The notes beneath the pieces were generated by a model, which saw nothing but the letters and a program-made list of their open reading frames with translations, was not told the origin of the DNA and did no database searches. A DNA stretch of 64,000 nucleotides from Piliocolobus tephrosceles (Eukaryota; Chordata; Mammalia; Primates; Cercopithecidae): contig NC_045435.1 of NCBI RefSeq assembly GCF_002776525.5, positions 123,391,647 to 123,455,646 of the forward strand. Reading direction: 5' to 3'. Of the stretch, positions 45,471-58,229 are shown piece after piece (positions within the stretch are counted from its first letter, which is position 1; every line of letters starts with the position of its first letter). The position numbers were made by a program, and so were the translations under genes.

Positions 45471-45910
45471 CCTTATGATTTGTTTTTCTAAGACCACCAG
45501 AGTGAGCACAAAAGAACCAGCGAGTAGGCAAGGCTAAAAGCAAAACTGCAGATTTATTCTTTGGTCATCTAGCTTCAGGGACCGGAGCTGAGGGGTGGGG
45601 GGGCTGAGTTTCTAATACAGTCCTGACAAGAGTGGGGGCTGAGAAAGCCCGCTGGAGGCGCCTCTGCCAGGAGCGACTTTTCTAGGAGTGGAAGGGCAAT
45701 AGGCGGGGCACCGGAGTGTGGGGGAGAGGGAGGGGCTCTCCACAGGTGCCACCAGGTAAATCTTGGTCTCTTCAGATTGACATCACCCGGTGCATGCCTG
45801 ATTAATCTGCACCTTCCCGGGAGTCAGCTGCATTTTCGCGCAGAGGGGAAAAGCCGGTGATGAAGAACCCGGAAATGCGCCATCTTGCCTCCGTTGGTCC
45901 AAACACCTTA
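45471..45910 (-). mobile_element. Solo LTR of a different ERV inside the 5' LTR, antisense
   Basis: The 430 bp at 45476-45905 start TG and end CA and are flanked by CCTTA at 45471-45475 and 45906-45910. The 3' LTR has a single CTACCTTGCACCACA at the same place, so this is an insertion and not ancestral LTR. A polyadenylation signal on the minus strand (TTTATT at 45553-45558 on the plus strand) gives its orientation. It is GC-rich and retains CpGs (TTCGCGCAG, AGCCGGTG), so it looks younger than its host. Minus-strand CAAGATGGC at 45879-45887 resembles a YY1 site. The 5-bp duplication suggests an ERV1-class element. I do not recognise the family. Confidence 0.9.
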
Positions 45911-46017
45911 CACTACAGAACTGGCAAGAAAAATATCTCCAGGAAGCGGTCAGACACCTGGCACAAAGGACTCCCCCACCTCTTCTTTTTCCTTCACCCT
46001 GACCCAGTTCTACGTCC

Positions 46018-46024
46018 TATAAAA
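46018..46024 (+). promoter_or_regulatory. TATA box of the 5' LTR
   Basis: TATAAAA in CGTCCTATAAAATCCTGC. The 3' LTR copy reads CCCTATGAAACC and has lost the consensus. Confidence 0.75.
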
Positions 46025-46091
46025 TCCTGCTATAGCCTGTAAGCAGGGCTGCCTCCTCTGCTTTTGTCAAGAGGTAGCCTGGAGGACTGAC

Positions 46092-46097
46092 AATAAA
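46092..46097 (+). promoter_or_regulatory. Polyadenylation signal of the 5' LTR
   Basis: AATAAA in GACTGACAATAAATCAGC, about 75 bp downstream of the TATA box. In the 3' LTR, where it would end the proviral transcript, it reads AGTAAA (54158-54163). Confidence 0.78.
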
Positions 46098-46169
46098 TCA
46101 GCTTGCCTGAACTTGGGTCTATTGGCCTCATTCCTTTCTCGGCTGTCCTTCCAATTATCCCTCACGTCT

Positions 46170-46187
46170 TGGTACCGAAACCTGGGA
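46170..46187 (+). promoter_or_regulatory. Primer-binding site, tRNA-Phe type
   Basis: TGGTACCGAAACCTGGGA lies 5 nt after the LTR end. It fits the complement of the tRNA-Phe 3' end with two differences, better than the Pro or His primers of many other class I ERVs. This is the main basis for the HERV-F-like label. Confidence 0.82.
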
Positions 46188-46591
46188 AGGTGGTAGAATT
46201 TGACCTCCCTTTCTCCCTCTCTCCTTCCCTCCCCACTTCCCCCAGCTGAACTCCCCCTTCCAGAACCATCAGGAGATGGCAGAGGATTTCTTACTCCTTT
46301 ACATTGCTGGCAGACACATCCAACACCAGGGCCACCTCAGGGGTGAGTAAAGGAGAGTTCTGCCATCTGTCCGGAACCCTTGTCCACTCCTTCCCTACTG
46401 AAAGACCCAGCACTGGGCCAAGGGTTCCCTCCTCCCAGACTCCAGGCCCTCAGCATCTTCTTTGAAGGGATGCTTGAACTGGGGATTATCACACCTCTCA
46501 GACTTGAACTGTGGGACAGGGAACACCTTCTCCCATCGTTCTAGTCTCCGGTCAAGTCTCCCATCACCACCCCTCCCTCACTCATTCTACC
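46188..46591 (+). other. Retroviral leader between primer site and gag
   Basis: C-rich untranslated leader with no long open frame leading into gag. A packaging signal is expected here but cannot be identified from sequence alone. Confidence 0.6.
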
Positions 46592-48090
46592 ATGGGAGCC
46601 TCTCAGTCCACTCCCTCAAAGACCTCCCCCCTCGGATGTCTCCTCTTCAACCTTAATGCCCTTGGCCTCCATTCCAAAATTCTGCCAAAAAGGCTCATCT
46701 TTTATTGTAACACAGCCTAGCCTCAGTATAAATTGGACAATGGCACCCAATGGCCTGAAAATGACACATTTGATTTTAATATCCTCAGGAACCTAGATAA
46801 CTTTTGCCATCACAATGAAAAGTGGTCTGAAATCCCTTATGTTCAGGCTTTCTTTGCCCTCTGTAGCTGCCCCTCCCTTTGTCAGTCCTGTTCTGCTTTC
46901 CAAATCCTCTTCGCGGGCTCCAAGCCCGACTCATTCTCAGCTCCCCTTCCTTCTAACTATTCCTTCTCATTTGACCCTGCTGACTTCCCTCCGCCCTGTC
47001 AACATAATAATCCTCTGCCTGATCGTCATGACCCTCTGCCCAATGCTTCTGCTCCTGCCCTCCCTCTTCCCCGCCCCCGCAACCACCCAGCTTCTGACTC
47101 TGTTTCATCCCCATCTCCACCTCGTACCCTCTCTCTAACTCAGCATCCGCAAAAACCAGCCACCAAACTTTCCCTCCAAGAGGTGGCCGGAGCCAAAGGC
47201 ATCATTCGCGTCCACGTTCCCTTCTCCCTCTCTGACCTCTCCCAAATTGAAAAATGTCTTAGGTCCTTTTCCTCTGATCCCGACACTTGAATCAAAGAAT
47301 TTAAATACCTTACCCAATCTTATGAACTCACTTGTCATGATCTCTACATTATCTTCTCTTCTACCCTCCTTCCAGAAGAGAAGGAAAGAGTGTGGCTTGC
47401 AGCATAGGCACATGCCGACGATCTTCATTGGCAAGACCCTACTAAGCCTGTAGGGGCTGCTGCAGTTCCCCAGGAGGAACCCCCCGGGAGTACTAACCCA
47501 CAGACATTGGCCAGGCATCTCGTAACCATATGATTACTTGCCTCATTGTAGGTCTTAACAAAGCAGCCCATAAGGTCATAAATTTTGAAAAGCTCAAAGA
47601 AATCTCCCAAAGAGCCAATGAAAACCCTGCCGAATTTCTTTCCCACTTTACAGAGACCCTCCAAAAATATACTTACATTGACCCCACCTCCCGGGAAGGA
47701 ACTATTGTTCTTAATACCCATTTCATGTCTCAGTCTGCTCCTAACATACGGTGCAAACTTAAAAAGGCTGAAGATGTCCCTCAATCCCCACTACAAGACC
47801 TCCTTAACCTGGTTTTCAAAGTCTTCAATAATAGGGATGAGCAGATTAAATTAGACAAGGCCCAAAGAGATCATACTAAATACCAGCTTCTGGCAGCAGC
47901 TGTCTGTCAGCCTAGCCATAGTACCCAAGGTCACAAACAACCAATTGCAGAAACCCCTCACCCCTGGCCTTGTTTTAAGTGCGGAAAAGAAGGTCACTGG
48001 GCATGGGCATGTCCTTACTCAAGGACACCAAAAACTCCTTGCCCAGCTTGCTGACAGACCAGCCACTGGAAGTCTAATTGTCCTCTTAGC
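46592..48090 (+). pseudogene. gag: gag pseudogene (matrix, capsid, nucleocapsid)
   Basis: Gag forms the retroviral core. The likely start is ATG 46592, giving MGASQST, an N-myristoylation-type start. This frame stops at 46718. Matrix continues in another frame (46733-47290), followed by a Pro-rich p12-like stretch and the start of capsid. That frame is broken by TGA at 47288 and TAG at 47405. Near 47530 it shifts to a third frame holding the C-terminal capsid, with a major-homology-region-like stretch at about 47602-47665, and nucleocapsid. There are two zinc knuckles: CFKCGKEGHWAWAC (47971-48012, intact CX2CX4HX4C) and a second at 48040-48081 with the same spacing but a TGA (48052-48054) just after CPAC. 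At least two frameshifts and several stops make it non-functional. Confidence 0.9.
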
Positions 48091-48269
48091 AACCAGGCTA
48101 ACAAACCAACTCCTCAAAGCCCTGGCAAGGCAGAGAGTGGAAGGTTGCTAACCCTCCTGCAGCTCCTTGGCCTGGCCGCTGAAGGCTGACAGAGCCCAGG
48201 GCCCCTGGCCTTATCTGCCATCAGTACATCAGAGCCCAGGGAACTCTGCTAGTAGCAGGTAAGCTGAGC

Positions 48270-48500
48270 TGATCTTTTTTTTTTTTGATTGATACTGAGG
48301 CCACCTACTCAGCTTTGCCTGAATTTTCAGGACCAATTCATCCCTCCCAGGTCTCTGTCGTGGGGGTTGATGGATTCATCTCACATCCGCTTGCCACTGA
48401 GTCCCTTACTTGTTCCTTGTTTAATACTATTTTTTTCACACTCCTTCCTTATCATGCCTCGTTGTCCCACTCCCATTCTAGGCCGAGACCTTTTGGTTAA
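48270..48500 (+). pseudogene. pro: pro pseudogene (aspartic protease)
   Basis: The protease normally cleaves Gag and Pol. The active-site region reads LIDTEATYSAL (about 48285-48317): the conserved Gly after Asp-Thr is Glu (codon GAG at 48297-48299), which should abolish the catalytic loop. A T12 run lies just before it (48275-48286). The C-terminal end, ILGRDLL near 48478-48498, is in a different frame, so there is a frameshift within the domain. It lies between gag and RT as expected. Confidence 0.85.
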
Positions 48501-49600
48501 ATTCAAAGCTTCCATCACTTTTTCCTGCCTCTCTCAACCAGAGTCCCTTCTGCTCCTCTCTGCTAGTCCAGCCCCTGACCCTTCTCCCCAGTACCTGCCT
48601 CCCTCTTCTCTTGTTAACCCAGTGGCGTGGGATACCACCACCCCTTCTGTAGCTGCACACCATAACCCCATCAAAATCCAGTTAAAGGACCCCTCCAAAT
48701 CTCCTAACGTTCCCCAATACCCCATCTCCCTAACCCACCAAAAGGGCCTCCAACCTATTATAAATAAGCTCTACACATGCGGCCTTCTTAGACCAACACA
48801 TTCTTCATATAACACCCTCATCCTCCCTGTTAGAAAATCTGACGGCTCATACTGACTCATTCAGGACCTCCAAGCCATCAGTCAGACTGTCCTCCCTATT
48901 CACCCTGTGGTCCCTAACCCCTATACACTTCTCTCCCTCATCCCTTCCAACACCACCCACTATACAGCAATCCACCTAAAGGATGCTTTCTTTATCGTTC
49001 CCTTTCACCCTAATTCCCAAGACCTCTTAGCCTTCACCTGGACTGAGCCTGACACTCTTCGGTCACAATAACTCATATGGACTGTCCTCCCTCAAGGCTT
49101 CAGAGACAGCCCTCACTTCTTTGGACAAGCTCTAGCCCAAGACCTCACCTCTTAAACCTTTCCCCCAGCTGCCTCCTCCAATACATTGATGATCTCCTTC
49201 TTTGCAGCTCCTCCCTAGAGGACTCCCAAACTCACACCCACACCCTTCTAAACTTTCTTGCTAGCAAAGGATATAGGGTCTCCCCCTCCAAAGCCCAACT
49301 GTCTGCCCCAACAGTAACATACTTAGGAGTCCAACTCTCCCCTGGGACCCAAGCCATGACCTCAGCACAAGTGACCTTAATAAACAGCTTGCTTCCTCCT
49401 TCCTTAAAAAATGAAATTCTCTTTTTCTTAGGACTGCCAAGTTTCTTTATAATATGGAATCCCAACTTTTTCCTCCTGGGTCAGCCCCTCTACGAAGCAT
49501 CCAAAGGTCCCCTCAGTGAACCCCTAAACCCCACACATAACATACTTCCCAGTTTCCATAAACGCCAAACCACTCTCATCAATAAACTCGCCCTGTCCTT
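48501..49600 (+). pseudogene. pol: pol pseudogene: reverse transcriptase
   Basis: RT copies viral RNA to DNA. One frame from 48289 holds fingers and palm sequence, including YPISLTHQKGLQPIINKLY (about 48721-48775) and LPQGFRDSPH (about 49087-49116). It is broken by TGA at 48853, TAA at 49069 and TAA at about 49153. The catalytic YIDD box (49182-49193) lies in another frame that stays open from 49077 to 49721 and includes YLGVQLSP-like thumb sequence. The two polymerase Asp residues of YIDD are intact, but one frameshift and three stops inactivate the protein. Confidence 0.9.
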
Positions 49601-50620
49601 AGCTGACATCTCCCAACCCTTCATTCTCTATACTGCCGAAAAATCAAGGAACAGCTCTCAGGGTCTTAGGGCAACAAAAAGGAAACCTTCCTTCCTTTGC
49701 CCCTGTGGCATACCTCTCTAAACAATTAGACAACACTGTCAAAGGGTGACCTGTCTTAGAGCATTAGCAGCAGTAGCTGTTTTAGCTCTGGAAAGCAAAA
49801 AACTAACATTTGGCTAAACCACCACCGTCCACAGCCCTCACAACTTAAAGAATCTCCTCTATTCCTAGGTGCTACGCTCCCTCCTTCCAGAATTCCGTCA
49901 CTCCATGCCCTCTTTATAGAAAATCCTGAATTCAGCCTTGCCAAAAGTGCCCCCTTCAACCCAGCATCCCTACTCCCCATATCCTCTTCCCCTTCTATTC
50001 ATTCTTGCACTGACGTTCTGGATTACCTTCAGCCACACTTCCCTAACAACTCCTCTGAGCCTCTCAGTAACCAAGATGACCAACTATTCATAGATGGCTC
50101 CTCTTCTGGAGCCCCCGGGTCTCCCGAAATTGCTGAGTATGCAGTAGTTACCTTAAACCGTGAAATTGAGGTTAAACCCCTACCCCCAGGAACCTCCTCC
50201 AGAAGGCAGAACGCATAGCTCTCACCAGAGCTCTCCAAAAACAAACGGGTCAACATATACACAGACTCCAAGAATTCCTATCACATTCTTCGTTCCCATG
50301 CTGCCATCTGGCAAGAGAGAGGATTCCTTACTGCCAAGGGAACACCTATTACTAACGGCCCCTTTATTTACCAACCCATTGAGGCCACACACCTCCCAAC
50401 TGAAGCAGGAGTCATACACTGTGGAAGACATCAAACAGGATCAGATAAAATCTCAAGAGGAAATAAAAAGGCTGATGAGGCAGCAAAACAAGCCTCCCTT
50501 TCTTCTATGCCTGCCCCCATCCTCCTTGTCACCCCAGCAGTCTGACCCACATACCCTCCCACCGGAAATGCTTCACTACTACAGCGGAGAGCCTCCCTTC
50601 AAGCGGACTGGATAATCAAA
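49601..50620 (+). pseudogene. pol: pol pseudogene: connection and RNase H
   Basis: RNase H removes the RNA strand during reverse transcription. ILYTAEK (about 49625-49645) marks the RT connection/RNase H start, after which the frame is lost. The core is recognisable later: FIDGSSSG near 50088-50111 and IYTDSKN near 50252-50272 each keep an Asp of the active site. Many stops and frameshifts lie in 49722-50100. The open plus-strand frame 50160-50615 is out of register with the RNase H core and is not a real gene. Confidence 0.8.
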
Positions 50621-51630
50621 AATCAAAAGCTCTTTCTTCCTCAAGAGCAAACCAAGGAAATTCTAACATCTTTCACCAATCCTTCCATATTGGTGCATGC
50701 CCCGTGTACCTACTCCTTCACCCTTATTTCTCTTCCTCCCGTCTATTCACTTCACTAAAGGACATAACCTCAAACTGTCATTTATGCTCTATTACTTTCT
50801 CCCAAGGGGCCCTCCACCCTCTCCTCATCCTTACACATCATCTCAGAGGAACACTCCCAGGGGAGGACTGGCAAGTACACTTCACCCACATGACTCCTGT
50901 CAAAAAAACTAAATATCTTCTTACCCTCATAGACATTTTTGCAGGTTGGGTAGAAGCATTTCCTACCCCTTCAGAAAAAGTTGCAAAGTCCCTCAAATTC
51001 TCATAACAGAAATCATCCCTAGATTTGGTCTCCCTCACTCCATACAATCACATAATGGCCCTAGCTTCATCTCTCAAATCACCCAACAAGTCTCTCAATC
51101 TCTTGGCATTCAGTGGCACCTCTATATCCCATACCTGCCCCAGTCATCCAGAAAAGTCGAAAGGGCAAATGGAATTCACAAAACTCAGTTAAACCAACTC
51201 ACACTTGAGGTAAAAAAAAACCTTGGACTTCCCTTTTACCCACAGTACTGGCTAGTATCAGAGTAAGTCCAAAGGTCCCCTCTTTCCTCAGTCCATTCAC
51301 TTAATGTTTGGACACCCTTTCCTCTTACAAAACAGACCCCCTGGTGACTCTCAATTAGGATACCTCCCAAAATTCTCCATCATGCATCATCCCCTCCGTG
51401 AGCAAGCTGACCAGGCCCTCCCAAAACCCCACCAAGGCCCCACCAACCAGACACTCCTTCCAGGAGAATATGTCTTCCTAAAGTCTCTTACTCCAGTGAG
51501 TCTCAAACCAAAGTGGAAAGGCCCTTTCCAAGTCCTTCTCACTACCCCCACTGCAACCAAACTTTCAGGACACAACTCTTGGTACCATTTTTCCAGCTTA
51601 AAAAAGGCCCCTGCAGCTGACCCACACTGA
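50621..51630 (+). pseudogene. pol: pol pseudogene: integrase
   Basis: Integrase joins viral DNA to the host chromosome. The N-terminal HHCC zinc domain is visible (FHQSFH from 50671, NCHLC near 50777). The core keeps WQVHFTHM and YLLTLIDIFAGWVEAFPT, but the first catalytic Asp is His (CAC 50878-50880). In the next frame, SHNGPSF has His (CAT 51051-51053) for the second Asp. The Glu (GAA 51159-51161) is kept at exact DX35E spacing. A frameshift lies between 50880 and 51000. The C-terminal domain (51304-51630) has a GPY/F-like WKGPFQVLL near residue 71 of that segment and ends TGA at 51628. Confidence 0.9.
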
Positions 51631-51784
51631 CTAACCAACCAAATGTTCCCTGCAAATGCTCCAGCACTTCTCTAGGACCAATTCGACTCCACCTAAAGCC
51701 CATCCCAGAAGACCCCACTCTTCCCCCATGTACCATCACAGATAAGTTATCAGCCCTTACCATTAAGTATCCAAACCCTTATTA

Positions 51785-53770
51785 ATGAAAATCATCTATT
51801 ACGCTGCCCTTGCAGGAATCATCCTACTTACTCTACTCTTTGCCATAGAACTATATGCTGCCTCACCTCCAGGGTGGAATTTCAGACAAAAAGTCTCAAT
51901 ATCCATAAGCCTCATAATCCTCCTTATAGCAGGTTTAATAGCCACCAACAGATAGTTGCCCCCCTAAATGTCTTGTCTTTGCCCATCCTGCCGTTTCATC
52001 CTCTTCTTTCACTGCATCACAGGAAAAAAATCATGGTCCTACCCAGAACATCCCACCTTCACGTCATTCCTTGATTGGATCACTGATCTTACATCTCAAG
52101 GGGATTTACAGAAATTCACTCCAGATGAAGCCGAATTCTTTATCTTTACACTTGCTCTCTGTCTGTTTATTCCTTCTTCCCTCCTCCTTCTCACTACTGC
52201 TCTGCCTCCAGCACACCATTCAACAGGCACATACGATACTCAATCAAACTAGCCCCTCCCTGGCCAAGGCCTGCTGGTATACCCCTCAGAAGCCATATCA
52301 AAGGACACCTTCCCAGTTACCCTCAAAGACTGGGTTCTCACCAATATAACCCTCAACCCTCTCTACCAAAGTTTTGGAGGAGTAAATGCACTCAAAATTT
52401 ACAAACTCAATCTTACCACACACAATTCAGAACACATGGTTATCTTAGGAGCACTTACCTCAGACTCAGTACTCAGCCAACAAGCATCCCTATGCATAAA
52501 ATGTTAACTTTCCTCAGGAGTCCCCCTAGACACCCTCTCTTCTAGCTTATGCAGCTATACTCTAACATGCATTCCCCCTACAGGCATCCAAACAGTAACA
52601 GTAACAAACTCCACACAAATTCTCAAAATCTCCAACGCCCCTCAGACCCAAGTCATGGGAAAAACATCAGGATTCTGCAAGAACAGAGAGAGGCCCTGAA
52701 TACAAATCACAGGGTGGAGCACTTGACTAAATGCAATCCCCACTTCCGAATGCATGTAAATCCCACTGCCTAACACACCCTCAAACTACGTATTGACACA
52801 AAAAGCTTCTTTCTACACCTAGAAAACTCAACAGTAGGAGCTAGCCAGCTCACCTCAACACACCCCCTTCAACCCCTAACCAGAGCGGTTGTAGCCTCCT
52901 CCCTCCACGCCTGGTGCATGGAGAACAACATTTTTGCCACACATTTCCAATTCTGCCTCCCTAGCCAAGGTGTATTCTTTTTATGTGACACCTCCACCTA
53001 CCTCTGTCTACCCACCAACTGCACAGGCACCTGTACAGTGGTCTTCCTCAACCCTAAAATGGACATAGCTCCAGAGAAAATCTACCCCTCCAAATCCTAA
53101 ATACTCAAATCTCACACGGCAGGCGCTAGGCATACAGCTTATGTCACTACTCGTAGACCTAGGCATCACAGCGACCGCAGTCACAGGAGTAGCAGGAATC
53201 CCAACCTCCTCTTATTACCATAAAACGTTATCAAAAGACCTTTCAGATGGTATAGACAACCTTGCAAATTCTATATCCACCTTACAAGCTCAGCTAGAAT
53301 CCCAAGCGGCAGTCGTCTTACAAAATCTCAGAGGTCTCAAACTACTGACTGCTGACAAAGGAGGACTCTGCATCTTCCTAGATGAAGAATGATGCTTCCT
53401 TAACCAGTCAGACTTAGTTCAAGATGCAGAAAAAAAAAAAAAAAAAAAAAAAAAAGTCAAAGATAGAGCCCAAAAGATCAGGGAAAGCAGCTTCTCTTCC
53501 TGGCCTTCTTGGCCCTCATGGTCTCTCAGCAACTGGGCCCCTGGCTACTCCCTCACGTTGGACCCGCTAAGATCATTTTTCTTCTCCTAATCTTCAGGAC
53601 TTGCTTAAAATGCCTCTTCACCCAGTTTTTACAGAATCATATCTGAGCCTTTGCTCACAGAACCATACAGAACATGATGTTACTCCTGGAGTATCCACAA
53701 TTTCAAAACCAAAGCCAACCCCACTTTCCAGAGTTTCCCCTGGCCACTGCCCCCTCTCAGCTTGAAGCAG
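51785..53770 (+). pseudogene. env: env pseudogene (surface and transmembrane subunits)
   Basis: Env mediates receptor binding and membrane fusion in active viruses. Here it is scattered over several frames. ATG 51785 opens a hydrophobic 56-codon stretch ending TAG 51953, possibly the leader. Surface-subunit pieces lie at 51968-52252, 52071-52349, 52549-52773 and 52918-53100. The CXXC motif reads CWYT (52272-52283), losing its second Cys. The transmembrane subunit (53141-53392) has a fusion-peptide-like start, a heptad-rich stretch and an immunosuppressive-like segment (53318-53371). Its CX6CC motif is broken by TGA (53390-53392) where the middle Cys belongs. An A26 run (53430-53455) follows, then the hydrophobic anchor near 53540-53640. 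It cannot encode a working glycoprotein. Confidence 0.85.
53430..53455. repeat. A26 homopolymer within env
   Basis: Twenty-six consecutive A residues in the transmembrane-subunit region. It is not expected in a retroviral coding sequence. Confidence 0.95.
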
Positions 53771-53806
53771 TCTGATGAAATCAATGCCCCTTTATTATCA
53801 TCTATT

Positions 53807-53818
53807 AAAAGGCTGGGA
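53807..53818 (+). promoter_or_regulatory. Polypurine tract
   Basis: AAAAGGCTGGGA directly before the TG of the 3' LTR. In active elements it primes plus-strand DNA synthesis. It contains pyrimidines at two positions, so it is degraded. Confidence 0.7.
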
Positions 53819-54248
53819 TGTTAGGGTCTACCCAACTGAACTGTTTCCCCCTCCCATAGACCTAAACCCCAAAATCCATAAAGTAAAACCCCCTAACCCA
53901 AATCTGCCTGTAACTGTTTGACCGGAGGCCAACTGTCCCAGAATGAGGTTAAGACGTCTACCTTGCACCACAGAACTGGCAAAAAAAAAACATCTCCAGG
54001 AAACGGTCAGACACCTGGCACAAAGGACCACCTCCCCACCCAGCCCTTTTCTTTTTCCTTCACCCAGACCCAGTTCTACACCCTATGAAACCTTACTATA
54101 GCCTGTAAGTGGGGCTGTCTCCTCTGCTTTTGTCAAGAGGTAGCCTGGAGGACTGACAGTAAATCAGCTTGCCTGAACTTGGGTCTATTGGCCTCATTCC
54201 TTTCTCGGCTGTCCGTCCAATTATCCCTTATCCCAATTATCCCTTACA
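53819..54248 (+). mobile_element. 3' LTR of the provirus
   Basis: A 430-bp LTR from TGTTAGGGTCTACCC to CCCTTACA, without the secondary LTR insertion. It has decayed signals: CTATGAAA for the TATA box and AGTAAA for polyadenylation. Its last 30 bases are a 16-bp-period tandem duplication (54217-54246) that the 5' LTR lacks. Confidence 0.94.
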
Positions 54249-54253
54249 CTCTG

Positions 54254-58229
<3,976 letters not shown>

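Larger units (their letters stand above)
45330..46164 (+). mobile_element. 5' LTR of the provirus, split by another LTR
   Basis: Homologous to the 3' LTR along its whole length, except for a 435-bp interruption at 45476-45910. It contains TATAAAA at 46018-46024, AATAAA at 46092-46097, and the shared U5 GCTTGCCTGAACTTGGGTCT. Without the interruption it is about 400 bp. It ends CCCTCA just before the primer-binding site. Confidence 0.93.
45325..54253 (+). mobile_element. Near-complete class I endogenous provirus (HERV-F-like) with target duplication
   Basis: An 8.9-kb provirus (45330-54248) begins TGTTAGGGT and ends CCCTTACA. The 5-bp host duplication CTCTG is at 45325-45329 and 54249-54253. 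Order: 5' LTR, primer-binding site, gag, pro, RT, RNase H, integrase, env, purine tract, 3' LTR. The gammaretrovirus-like class is supported by a YIDD RT box, the CX6CC region of the envelope transmembrane subunit, and a GPY/F-like integrase tail. The primer-binding site looks like tRNA-Phe, which points to the HERV-F group. Base composition is C-rich on the sense strand, unlike the AT-rich flanks. All genes are inactivated. By eye the LTRs differ at roughly one position in ten, so the insertion is old and may be shared with apes. Confidence 0.93.

Noticed and set aside
45476..45905. Possibility that the GC-rich block is a host CpG island or promoter exon
   Set aside because: TG...CA ends, a 5-bp duplication and the empty site in the 3' LTR show it is an LTR insertion.
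46815..47138. 107-codon plus-strand frame overlapping gag
   Set aside because: It is out of register with matrix/p12 and is low-complexity Leu/Pro/Ser-rich, a shadow of the Pro-rich gag stretch.
47135..47784. Minus-strand open frames of 119-127 codons inside gag
   Set aside because: They mirror the gag coding strand, which is C-rich and poor in reverse stops. They have no recognised motif.
50160..50615. 151-codon plus-strand frame in pol
   Set aside because: It is out of register with the RNase H core, whose FIDGSS and YTDSKN motifs lie in another frame.
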